Made by a program: the position numbers and the translations under genes. A stretch of 64,000 bases of DNA, taken from NCBI GenBank assembly GCA_964605145.1, contig CAZSBG010000003.1, positions 1-64,000 on the forward strand. Reading direction: 5' to 3'. This DNA comes from CAZSBG01 sp964605145. GTDB taxonomy: Bacteria > Zhuqueibacterota > Zhuqueibacteria > Thermofontimicrobiales > Thermofontimicrobiaceae. Positions 17,177 through 24,194 of this stretch are shown one piece after another. Positions within the stretch are counted from its first letter, which is position 1; every line of letters begins with the position of its first letter. The notes below the pieces were generated by a model. The model did not search any database, was not told where the DNA came from, and saw only the letters and a program-made list of their open reading frames with translations.

Positions 17177-18277
17177 CTATTTCCACCGAATCTTTCCAAT
17201 CCATGAAAGCGGCCCAATAAAACAATTGTAAACGATAAAAAACACCTCCCACGCGAAGAAACCTCGAAGGGATATTTCTGCCTGCAATCGGCTTCGTGTT
17301 AAATTCAAAAGAAAAAAGTCCGAAGCAAATTTTCCGGCCAGCGCCAGAGTTGACCAGAGTATATTTTGTCCGAAAAATAGCGAACCGAAAAAAAGCAGAA
17401 AGAGCAAAAGATTTGCCAGATGAAAAATCAAATAACCAGCCTGCACCTTTCTGTTGTAATATTTCCCGGCTGAAAGATGGCGGCGTTTCTGACAAATAAA
17501 TCCTGACGGCGATATCGTTTGAAAGCTGGGTACAACTGGTTCCGAGCCAGCCGCGAATTTTATTTTCCAATCCGTTTCCCGATGAACGCGCTGCAGGAAC
17601 AAATCATCATCCCCGGAAACACTGTGTTCAATTGTTTCGAAACCTTTCAGTTCATCAGTCACCTCGCGTCGATACGCCATGTTCCGCCCGGTGCACGTCG
17701 TCGCGCTCCCATTCGCGATACTCCCGGCTGCCACCGCAGCCGCGGCCAGACTATCGATGGTTAGGGCGCGCCCTAACCACGAATTCGTCTCGTCAAAAAC
17801 CGGGGAAAATCCGACGACCATTCCTGTGTCATTCCCGAAACAGCACACGATGGTTTTTGCCCATTTAGGCGGCGGAACACAATCCGCGTCAGTGAACAAA
17901 AGAATCTCACCGTCCGCTTCATCAATTGCCTTACTCAATGCCGCCTTTTTACTGCTGATTACTTCGGAATCCGGTTCCTGCCTTATTACTTTAATCTGCG
18001 GATAGAGACTCGCAAATTCAGTCAGTATTTGTGGCGTGGCATCCAGTGAGGCGTCGTCCACAACCATTATCTGGAGCAACTCGCCAGGATAATCCTGGCT
18101 CATCAATGCGGTCAAGCAAGCGGCAGCGTGTTCCTGCTCGTCCCTCATTGCCACGATGATGGAGACGCGTGCAGATATTTCTGTGGAACAGGGCACTAAT
18201 TTTTTCACGCCTCGCCACAACCAGAGAATAAATAAAATGTAGACCGAAAAACCTAAACCGAGCAAAAATATGAACAC
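17177..18277 (-). CDS. family 2 glycosyltransferase, membrane-anchored
   Basis: A 366-residue GT2 enzyme transferring a sugar from a nucleotide-sugar donor. It begins with a transmembrane segment (FIFLLGLGFSVYILFILWLW), then the GT-A catalytic core: VSIIVAMRDEQEHAAACL, VVDDASLDATPQIL, the DxD motif in LLFTDADCVPPPKW, the acceptor-loop motif SGDDDLFLQRV and QKRRHLSAGKYY, an R/Q-rich motif near the third helix. Two to three C-terminal helices end WIGKIRWK. This layout resembles CrtQ-type and polyprenyl-sugar transferases. The acceptor is unknown. Translation starts at a GTG. No sugar-pathway neighbours help define its role. Confidence 0.85.
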   Translation of the reverse strand: MFIFLLGLGFSVYILFILWLWRGVKKLVPCSTEISARVSIIVAMRDEQEHAAACLTALMSQDYPGELLQIMVVDDASLDATPQILTEFASLYPQIKVIRQEPDSEVISSKKAALSKAIDEADGEILLFTDADCVPPPKWAKTIVCCFGNDTGMVVGFSPVFDETNSWLGRALTIDSLAAAAVAAGSIANGSATTCTGRNMAYRREVTDELKGFETIEHSVSGDDDLFLQRVHRETDWKIKFAAGSEPVVPSFQTISPSGFICQKRRHLSAGKYYNRKVQAGYLIFHLANLLLFLLFFGSLFFGQNILWSTLALAGKFASDFFLLNLTRSRLQAEISLRGFFAWEVFFIVYNCFIGPLSWIGKIRWK

Positions 18278-18621
18278 AGGCTTTTTAATTTTTATTTAAT
18301 GACTGTTGCCGCGAAGGCGATAAAACGCCAAAAAAAAGAAAAAATAATTCAAACACATTAGAGGCGTTTTCTTCTCTTTTTATCACCATATCTTTGCTTT
18401 GAGCCTTCGAGTCTTCGCGGCAAAATAAAGTATTTCCTTTTTACTTACTTCACCAAAGCTTTACAAATTATTAAAATTTTCTACAAGAAGCAAGCCGTTT
18501 TTTAATGTTGTCATGACAAATAAAATTAAAAATTTATATTGACATTTATAGGATCATTTTATATAATTACATTCTTAAATAATTCTTCGGGTAAATTTCT
18601 CATTTCTGCAGGAACTCATTC
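18278..18621. other. divergent intergenic region with inverted repeat
   Basis: It lies between the GT2 gene (minus) and the MscS gene (plus). TTGCCGCGAAG near 18305 is inverted as CTTCGCGGCAA near 18413, bracketing about 120 bp of AT-rich DNA; this looks like a short non-coding repeat. The promoter of the MscS gene follows at 18539-18567. Confidence 0.4.
18539..18567 (+). promoter_or_regulatory. consensus sigma-70 promoter of the MscS gene
   Basis: TTGACA (18539-18544), a 17-bp spacer, then TATAAT (18562-18567). Both hexamers match the housekeeping consensus perfectly and sit about 55 bp before the MscS start codon. A classical sigma-70 promoter argues against a strictly Bacteroidota-type sigma factor (TAnnTTTG). 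Confidence 0.75.
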
Positions 18622-19743
18622 ATGGAACAATTTCTTACTTTCTTCAAAACCTTCAAAGTTTTGGGAGTGCCGCTCAGCGTCATTTCGATTGCCATTCTAA
18701 TTATTACTCTCGCGTTTTTACTGCGCAAGCTACTGTCTCATGTCATCATCAATTATTTAGGCAAACTGGTTCAACGCACTGAAACCGATATCGATGAACT
18801 CATCTTAAAAGCCATCGACGGCCCGCTGCGCCTGGCCATCGTAGGAATCGGATTCTATTTTGTCAGCATTATATTAGCGCCCTACCTTTCGGAGACGCTG
18901 CAAGCGAATTTCGCTCAGTGGTTGCAATTATTTTTCCTCATTGTCATCTGCTGGTTTCTTTTCAAGAGCGCGGATATTTTAATCATTTATCTCCAGCGAC
19001 TGGCCAACAAAACTCCGACCGAGTTAGACGACCTGCTGCTGCCCTATCTGCGCAAAGTGATCCGTGTGGCGCTGATTGTGCTGGTTATCATCAAAATGGC
19101 TGAGATTCTTCTGGGTATGTCGGTCACCGCATTATTGGGTTTGCTGGGCGGTATGGGACTGACGTTGGGTTTGGTTTTCAAAGACATTATTGCCAACTGG
19201 TTCGGCTGCGCGGTTATTTACATGGACAATCTATTCAAGGAAGGCGATTGGGTGATGATCAACGACGGCAAAATCGTTGACGCCGATGTGGAGGAAATCG
19301 GGCTGCGAAGCACCCGTTTTCGCAATTTCGACAAAACGGTGTCCATCGTTCCCAACGGACTCATCGCGCAATCCATCGTGAAAAACTGGTCGCGCATGTA
19401 TAAGCGCCGCGTGAAATTCAATTTTAAGATCGATGGTATCGGCGCCGAAAAGCTCTCTAAAATCCTGGAAGAAATTCGGGCGATTTTAACCACTGATGAA
19501 GACGTGCACCAGGAATTTCACATGGTGAATTTTCGGGAAATTGATGGTAACAGCCGCATCATTCGTTTGTATTATTTCACCAAAACAACGGTGTGGGCGG
19601 AGCACGAGAAAGTTAGGGAGAATATCAACTTGAAGATATTACAGTTGCTGGAAGCCCAGGGCGTGGATCGGTTATCTTACACCATCGTGGATTTGAGCGA
19701 TGACCGGCCGAATGATTATTCGGTGGAGTTTGATAAGAATTAG
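18622..19743 (+). CDS. MscS-family mechanosensitive ion channel
   Basis: A 373-residue small-conductance mechanosensitive channel that opens on membrane tension to release osmolytes. There are four or so helices: about residues 12-34, 70-90, 97-118 and 145-170. The pore and beta-domain signature LGLVFKDIIANWFGC runs on to IYMDNLFKEGDWVMI. The C-terminal cytoplasmic part carries STRFRNFDKTVSIVPNGLIA, the usual MscS beta-to-alpha/beta transition. AGGAA precedes the ATG. The N-terminal extension makes it a YbdG/YnaI-like member rather than a minimal MscS. It appears monocistronic with its own consensus promoter. Confidence 0.92.
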   Translation: MEQFLTFFKTFKVLGVPLSVISIAILIITLAFLLRKLLSHVIINYLGKLVQRTETDIDELILKAIDGPLRLAIVGIGFYFVSIILAPYLSETLQANFAQWLQLFFLIVICWFLFKSADILIIYLQRLANKTPTELDDLLLPYLRKVIRVALIVLVIIKMAEILLGMSVTALLGLLGGMGLTLGLVFKDIIANWFGCAVIYMDNLFKEGDWVMINDGKIVDADVEEIGLRSTRFRNFDKTVSIVPNGLIAQSIVKNWSRMYKRRVKFNFKIDGIGAEKLSKILEEIRAILTTDEDVHQEFHMVNFREIDGNSRIIRLYYFTKTTVWAEHEKVRENINLKILQLLEAQGVDRLSYTIVDLSDDRPNDYSVEFDKN

Positions 19744-20047
19744 ATAGAACGCGGATTGAACTGATCTAGCGGATTGAACGGATTTTTTCTGCATCAAGCA
19801 ATTAACTTTCAAACATTTTCATATTTTAGTACCTGACAAGTTAAATCCTACACTTTATTGGCAAGAAATTTTTTAGTGCCCATCACAAGTTGTAATATTT
19901 CAGCTTGTTACAAAGGCCATTTTTTAAGAAAAACTTTTTGGTACTGACTTGTACGGGGCAGGGTTTTCATTTTTAATTTTTAATTCATACTTTTTAATTC
20001 CAGCTTGTCTGGCTTAGGCGACTCAAATTTAACCAAAAGAGGAAACC
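19744..20047. other. intergenic, nothing recognised
   Basis: About 300 bp between the MscS and serine hydrolase genes. It is AT-rich and contains some runs of the word ATTTTTAATTTTTAATTC near 19970, but no gene, repeat family or clear terminator. Confidence 0.3.
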
Positions 20048-21256
20048 ATGCGGAAACCAAATCTTACATTTTATTTCATCATTTTCTTTATGCTTTTTTT
20101 TGTTCTGCAAATTCAGGCGCAGCCATTGCCATCAGTCAAGCCGGAATCCGTGGGCATGTCATCCACGCATCTCAACCTGACCAAGGCCAGCATCAACGCG
20201 GCCATTGAGCGGAAGGATTTTCCGGGGGCGACGCTTCTCGTCGCGCGAAAAGGGAAAATTGTGCTGCGCGAAGCATTCGGCAAAAGTCAATGGGTGCCGG
20301 AAGAACGCCCGATGGAAATAGACATGATTTTCGACCTGGCGTCCGTGACCAAGCCGGTTGCCACGGCTCCTTCCATCATGATTTTAGTGGAGCAGGGCCG
20401 AATTCGCCTGTGGGACAAAGTGAAGGAATTCATCCCTGAATTTTCGACGTATGTGGATGAAGAGGGAAATCCAGGGGAAGACGCGCGCATCTGGCATCTG
20501 CTGACGCATACATCAGGCCTGCCGCCGTACACGCCTGCCACAGAAGTCGAAGAAAAATATGGCAATCCCTGTTTCATGGATTCTTTGGTCAAGCACATCG
20601 CCCTGTTGAAAAAATCCGATCCCCCGGGAGCAACGTTTCATTATAGCTGCCTCGGCTTCATTACGCTGGCCGAAATTCTGGATCGAATAACCGGGCAGAC
20701 ATTGGCCGAGTTTTCAGTGAAGCATATTTACAAACCGCTGAAAATGGAGCACACGTTTTACAACCCTGCAGATGTATTCAAGAATAAATGTGTGCCGACT
20801 GAAGTGATCGATGGGAAACCGCTGATCGGGACAGTTCACGATCCCCTGGCACGATTGCAGGGAGGAATTTCCGGAAATGCAGGCCTTTTTTCCACGGTCG
20901 ATGATCTGGCCATTTTCGCCCAGATGATGCTGAACAAAGGAACATTCAAAGGCGCCCGCGTTTTGAGTCCGTTGACCGTGGAGCGCATGACTTCGGTGTA
21001 CCCGGAAGTGGAATTTTCAGGCCGCGGTTTGGGCTGGGATTTGAATTCAGCCTATTCCACAAATGGCGGAGATATTTTCGGGCCGGCGTCATACGGTCAT
21101 TCCGGTTACACAGGCACATCAATTTGGATCGATCCGGAGACGGAGACATTCGTCATTTTCCTGACCAATCGCGTCCACCCTGGCGATGGCGGTGCCGTGC
21201 TTTCGCTGCGAAGCCGAATCGCCAATATTGTGGCAAGTTCGATTTTTAAAAAATAA
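20048..21256 (+). CDS. secreted serine hydrolase, beta-lactamase class C fold
   Basis: A 402-residue enzyme of the class C beta-lactamase/esterase/DD-peptidase superfamily. Signal peptide residues 1-24 end QIQAQ. The nucleophile motif is S99-V-T-K102 in FDLASVTKPVAT. The second motif, normally Y-x-N, reads Y199-S-C201 (FHYSCLGF), where Cys replaces Asn. The third motif is HSG (YGHSGYTGTSIW). The conserved LLTHTSGLPPYTP is also present. The Cys argues for an esterase or amidase rather than a true penicillin-hydrolysing enzyme. AGAGGAAA precedes the ATG. It appears to be a single-gene unit. Confidence 0.85.
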   Translation: MRKPNLTFYFIIFFMLFFVLQIQAQPLPSVKPESVGMSSTHLNLTKASINAAIERKDFPGATLLVARKGKIVLREAFGKSQWVPEERPMEIDMIFDLASVTKPVATAPSIMILVEQGRIRLWDKVKEFIPEFSTYVDEEGNPGEDARIWHLLTHTSGLPPYTPATEVEEKYGNPCFMDSLVKHIALLKKSDPPGATFHYSCLGFITLAEILDRITGQTLAEFSVKHIYKPLKMEHTFYNPADVFKNKCVPTEVIDGKPLIGTVHDPLARLQGGISGNAGLFSTVDDLAIFAQMMLNKGTFKGARVLSPLTVERMTSVYPEVEFSGRGLGWDLNSAYSTNGGDIFGPASYGHSGYTGTSIWIDPETETFVIFLTNRVHPGDGGAVLSLRSRIANIVASSIFKK

Positions 21257-21501
21257 TATCAAGCGTTCCGCTAACAGCTATCAGCGTTCAGCAAGAGGAA
21301 AATTGGTCTAATTGATCCAATTATGCGATCACTTATCTGGTAAAAAATATACATTTCATACCACAAAGTTTTTAGATAGCCGATGGCTGAATTGTGATAA
21401 CAAATCAATCAATCAAGGGCATGGTCACGGTTTGTGATTTTTTTATTTGAATTTGAAATTTATTTGTACTTTGGTCTTTTGGTATTTGTAATTTTTACCA
21501 T
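21257..21501. other. intergenic before the tmRNA terminator
   Basis: AT-rich, with the word pattern TTTGAATTTGAAATTTATTTG near 21449; no gene found. Confidence 0.3.
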
Positions 21502-21546
21502 AAAAAAACCTCCCCATTCCAATAATTAGCTGGAACAGGGAGGTTA
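21502..21546 (-). terminator. Rho-independent terminator of tmRNA
   Basis: On the minus strand AACCTCCC then TTCCA pairs with TTGGAA and GGGGAGGTT across a short loop, followed by seven T. It starts 8 bp after the mature 3' end of tmRNA. Confidence 0.85.
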
Positions 21547-21553
21547 AAATTTG

Positions 21554-21911
21554 TGGAGACGGCGGGAGTCGAACCCGCGTCCGAAGGTCCGGTTTTACAG
21601 ACCTCTACATACTTAGTCTATCGTTCAATCTCGCTTTCCGAAGCACGACAAACAAAGCTTCACTGAAAGCCAGCCTGCTAAAATTTCGCTCCCCTTCCAC
21701 AGGCGAGACCAGGAACTATCCCATCATAATCGACGTGTCTTTCCAGGCCTGACAGGCAAAACCCGGAAAGCACGGGCCGCTTAATTAGGCAGCCATTGCA
21801 TACGCATAATTGTCTGCGTTTAAATTTGTTTCCCGGCGGATTAACGAGGAACCAGGACCTCGGTATGCCATCTGCACTCCCTCGACCCCCGTCGAAGCCA
21901 GTTTCGTCCCC
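21554..21911 (-). ncRNA. ssrA: transfer-messenger RNA (tmRNA)
   Basis: About 358 nt. The 5' end GGGGACG pairs with the 3' end CGTCTCC to make a 7-bp tRNA-like acceptor stem (one G-U pair). The T-arm sequence GGTTCGACTCC is present, and the 5' segment GAAACTGGCTTCGACGGGG is the usual tmRNA start. The final CCA is not encoded; the genome reads ACAA there. The resume codon is GCA, and the tag reads Ala-Asp-Asn-Tyr-Ala-Tyr-Ala-Met-Ala-Ala (ADNYAYAMAA) then TAA. It rescues stalled ribosomes with SmpB and marks the peptide for proteolysis. A Rho-independent terminator follows directly. Confidence 0.96.
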
Positions 21912-21996
21912 ATTTTTTTAAGTCACTTATTTGACGATTCTTAACGAAGAAAGTTCCGGCAGGAATTTGAATTTCTATCCACGTAAAACCAGTTGA

Positions 21997-22809
21997 TCAA
22001 AGAATCATTATTTCAATAGTCGAAGATGAACATAAGCCACTATCGCTCCATACGATCAACGTGAGACTTACCTGTGGCAAAATGGAGTCAGCCAAATAAT
22101 AGTATGTGTTATCCCGGTATTCGATGCCTCCGCTATAGTTTGTCGGCGAAAAGCGCCAATACTTATACAATTTCTTTCTCATCGGATCTATTAGCACAAT
22201 GTCCAGCCTTGTCTCACTTTGGTAAGCCACCGGATTTTCTGTTATCTCAAATCTCTCAATCCTGGGTTTTATGGATTGAACTGAACCGCCCACATCTGAC
22301 CTCAAAATGAGCGCGTCCAGCGCTTTGGCGATTTCTGTAATTTTGTCCTCGAATATGCCGTACGAACTAATCACAACAGTGATGTTGTCGCGGATGAACA
22401 TCCTTCCCTCGCCGAAAGAAATATCACCGACAACGCACGGATAGTCTTCCGGCGCGGTCACATCCATTGGCGCGCTGCAATTTTTCCTCACGTCGAGTAA
22501 ATATTCATACGCGAGTTTCGCTGATTCAGCCACCGACAATCGAATGTGCAAGTTCTCCCCGGAAGCAAAAGTCCACCCATACATAAATCGAACGACGTAA
22601 GAGGTATCCCCTTCCTGCGTTTGAATTTCAAAGAACCAGGGCTGGTTTGCGCTTTCAATGTCTGTCGCGTTCTCCAAGCCAGGGAAAAAATCGCCGGGAA
22701 TTTCTACTGCTGCACGCACCACGTGAAAGGGCGGATTCAGCGAGTTTTTTTCACAAAAAGAAGTGGCGATGAATAAAACCAAAATCAAAAAAAGGAGTCG
22801 TATTTTCAT
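21997..22809 (-). CDS. uncharacterised lipoprotein
   Basis: A 270-residue protein that I do not recognise. It has a signal peptide with a Cys at the expected place (LFLILVLFIATSFC, residues 5-19), so it may be a lipoprotein, although TSFC is a poor lipobox. The rest is a soluble mixed alpha/beta sequence. The C-terminal half (residues about 170-270) looks like an immunoglobulin-type beta domain: PRIERFEITENPVAYQSET at its start, SILPQVSLTLIVWSDSG near the end. AGGAGG precedes the ATG. Neighbours (tmRNA, MNT/HEPN relics) give no functional clue. Confidence 0.6.
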   Translation of the reverse strand: MKIRLLFLILVLFIATSFCEKNSLNPPFHVVRAAVEIPGDFFPGLENATDIESANQPWFFEIQTQEGDTSYVVRFMYGWTFASGENLHIRLSVAESAKLAYEYLLDVRKNCSAPMDVTAPEDYPCVVGDISFGEGRMFIRDNITVVISSYGIFEDKITEIAKALDALILRSDVGGSVQSIKPRIERFEITENPVAYQSETRLDIVLIDPMRKKLYKYWRFSPTNYSGGIEYRDNTYYYLADSILPQVSLTLIVWSDSGLCSSSTIEIMIL

Positions 22810-22931
22810 TTCTATCCTCCAATTTTAAATTTCACCCACTCGCTTTCAGGAGATCATTTGACTAAATCTACACCAATAACAACTTTCTAACTTCTTCACA
22901 AAAAAATATCATTTCTTCGAAATCATCCTTA

Positions 22932-23095
22932 ACCTGGATTATTCATTGTAATGCATTAAGGAATCCAGATAGCCTGAATGGTGCTTAATTCCGAATTCGC
23001 TATATCAAACTCTGTTAAATTTTACACACCTCGTTAATCTCACTAATAACATAAAGTTAAATATATTTAGGTTGAAATCTGTGAATAATTCAGGT
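22932..23095 (+). mobile_element. 164-bp TA-flanked MITE (family T, copy B)
   Basis: Starts ACCTGGATTATTCATTG, ends TGAATAATTCAGGT; TA on both sides (22930-22931, 23096-23097). It interrupts the 3' part of the HEPN gene, and its excision restores the C-terminal reading frame. It is the most diverged of the intact-end copies in its middle part. Confidence 0.92.
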
Positions 23096-23401
23096 TAACT
23101 TCATCTTCCTGAAAATCGATAAAATCATCGTAATCGCCTTCTTGTCGTTTTTCAAATGCCTTCTTATAAATTCTTCCCAAATCTGGTGAAACAATTTTTG
23201 TTTTAACAAAATTTTGATTGAACCATCCCATCAACATACTATGTTTTGATGTTGAAAAATCGTTTTGTATTGCCAGGGCAGAAACAGCATAAAAAATTGC
23301 ATAATAATTACGATTCTCCGCGTTATGCAATCTTCCCATTTCAATCGCAATACGTGCATCATTTATCGTTTCTTCACATCGATTTAACCTATATCTTATT
23401 A

Positions 23402-23565
23402 ACCTGGATTAGTCATTGTAATGCATTAAGGAATCCAGATAGCCTGAATGGTGCTTCATTCCGAATTCAGTGTATCTAACTTTGTTAAATTTCATGTATC
23501 TGATTAATTTTATGAATAACATTAAGTTAAATATCTATTGTTTGAAATTTGTGAATAATTCAGGT
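23402..23565 (+). mobile_element. 164-bp TA-flanked MITE (family T, copy C)
   Basis: Starts ACCTGGATTAGTCATTG, ends TGAATAATTCAGGT; TA on both sides (23400-23401, 23566-23567). It is inserted after the eighth sense codon plus one of the HEPN gene, cutting it off from its start codon and from the upstream nucleotidyltransferase gene. Confidence 0.92.
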
Positions 23566-23578
23566 TAAGGACTCCTTA

Positions 23579-23902
23579 TCAAACTTCATAGAAAATTCCT
23601 TCATTTTTTACATTGTATCGATATGGCGTTGCAGGCTCCAAAATATCCTGTAAGTTATAAATGTGGACATCAATTATTACATCATTTTCTACCTCATAGG
23701 AATTTATAAGACCATAAATTTTATTTTTCTCTTTCCAGTCCAAATTTCTGTCAAACGTTAACACTATATCAAAATCTGAGTTCTCGGAGAAGTTACCTTT
23801 AACACGCGATCCATAAATATACGCACCAACATAACTGGTGTACTGTGTTTTTATTAAGCGATTAATATCATTTATGATTTTAGGTATTTTTAAATCCTTC
23901 AT
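23579..23902 (-). CDS. MNT-type minimal nucleotidyltransferase (antitoxin of a MNT/HEPN pair)
   Basis: A 107-residue DNA polymerase beta-like nucleotidyltransferase. The catalytic motif is intact: YGSRVKGNFSENSDFDIVL, i.e. GS-x10-D-x-D, with a third acidic residue in DVIIDVHIYNL. In type VII toxin-antitoxin systems the MNT protein neutralises its HEPN partner by nucleotidylation or AMPylation (family knowledge). The start at 23902 is chosen because AAAGG lies just upstream and the longer frame to 24058 has no family similarity. Its 3' end overlaps the start of the HEPN gene, which is destroyed by two transposon insertions, so this is an orphan antitoxin. Confidence 0.85.
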   Translation of the reverse strand: MKDLKIPKIINDINRLIKTQYTSYVGAYIYGSRVKGNFSENSDFDIVLTFDRNLDWKEKNKIYGLINSYEVENDVIIDVHIYNLQDILEPATPYRYNVKNEGIFYEV

Positions 23903-24194
23903 CGCCTTTGTCCTTTTTGATTTTATATTACCCATATTCACATGAAATATACAAATAACTTTTTCAAATGTCCAATATTTTTTGGATGACCGGAAATATT
24001 TACAATTAAAATTCCTTGCGAAACATACGGCATGGTTTTTACGAATAATTTGAATCATCTTTTTTTAATTTTTTATTGAAATTTGACCAATTAATCTTTA
24101 TATTCATCAGCTTTATTTCGGAACATTCCGGAAATCAATTCGTTATTTTAGCTTAAATCTTAACCGATTATTCAAATTGAATTCAAAAAAAATT

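Larger units (their letters stand above)
22868..23589 (-). pseudogene. HEPN-domain toxin gene split by two 164-bp MITEs
   Basis: The visible central frame (about 80 residues) contains RLHNAENRNYYAIFYAVSAL, SKHSMLMGWFNQNFVK and FEKRQEGDYDDFIDF, a textbook HEPN domain. Upstream the frame runs back through IRYRLNRCEETINDARIAIE into the MITE at 23402-23565; downstream it runs into the MITE at 22932-23095. Deleting both elements, each with one TA, rebuilds one frame of 390 nt (129 residues): it starts ATG at 23589 (MKFDKESLIRYRLNRCEE), and after QEDEV continues KDDFEEMIFFCEEVRKLLLV to a TAG at 22868. The rebuilt start overlaps the nucleotidyltransferase stop, as usual for MNT/HEPN pairs. Each insert adds 166 nt, so the present gene is non-functional. 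Confidence 0.93.

Noticed and set aside
17061..17570. A 169-codon minus-strand frame overlapping the end of the glycosyltransferase gene
   Set aside because: Out of frame with the clear GT2 gene, with no family signal and an implausible sequence.
22932..23565. CRISPR-like repeats because similar blocks recur at short distance
   Set aside because: The blocks are 164-bp elements with inverted ends and TA duplications; there is no regular short repeat/spacer pattern and no cas gene anywhere in the window.
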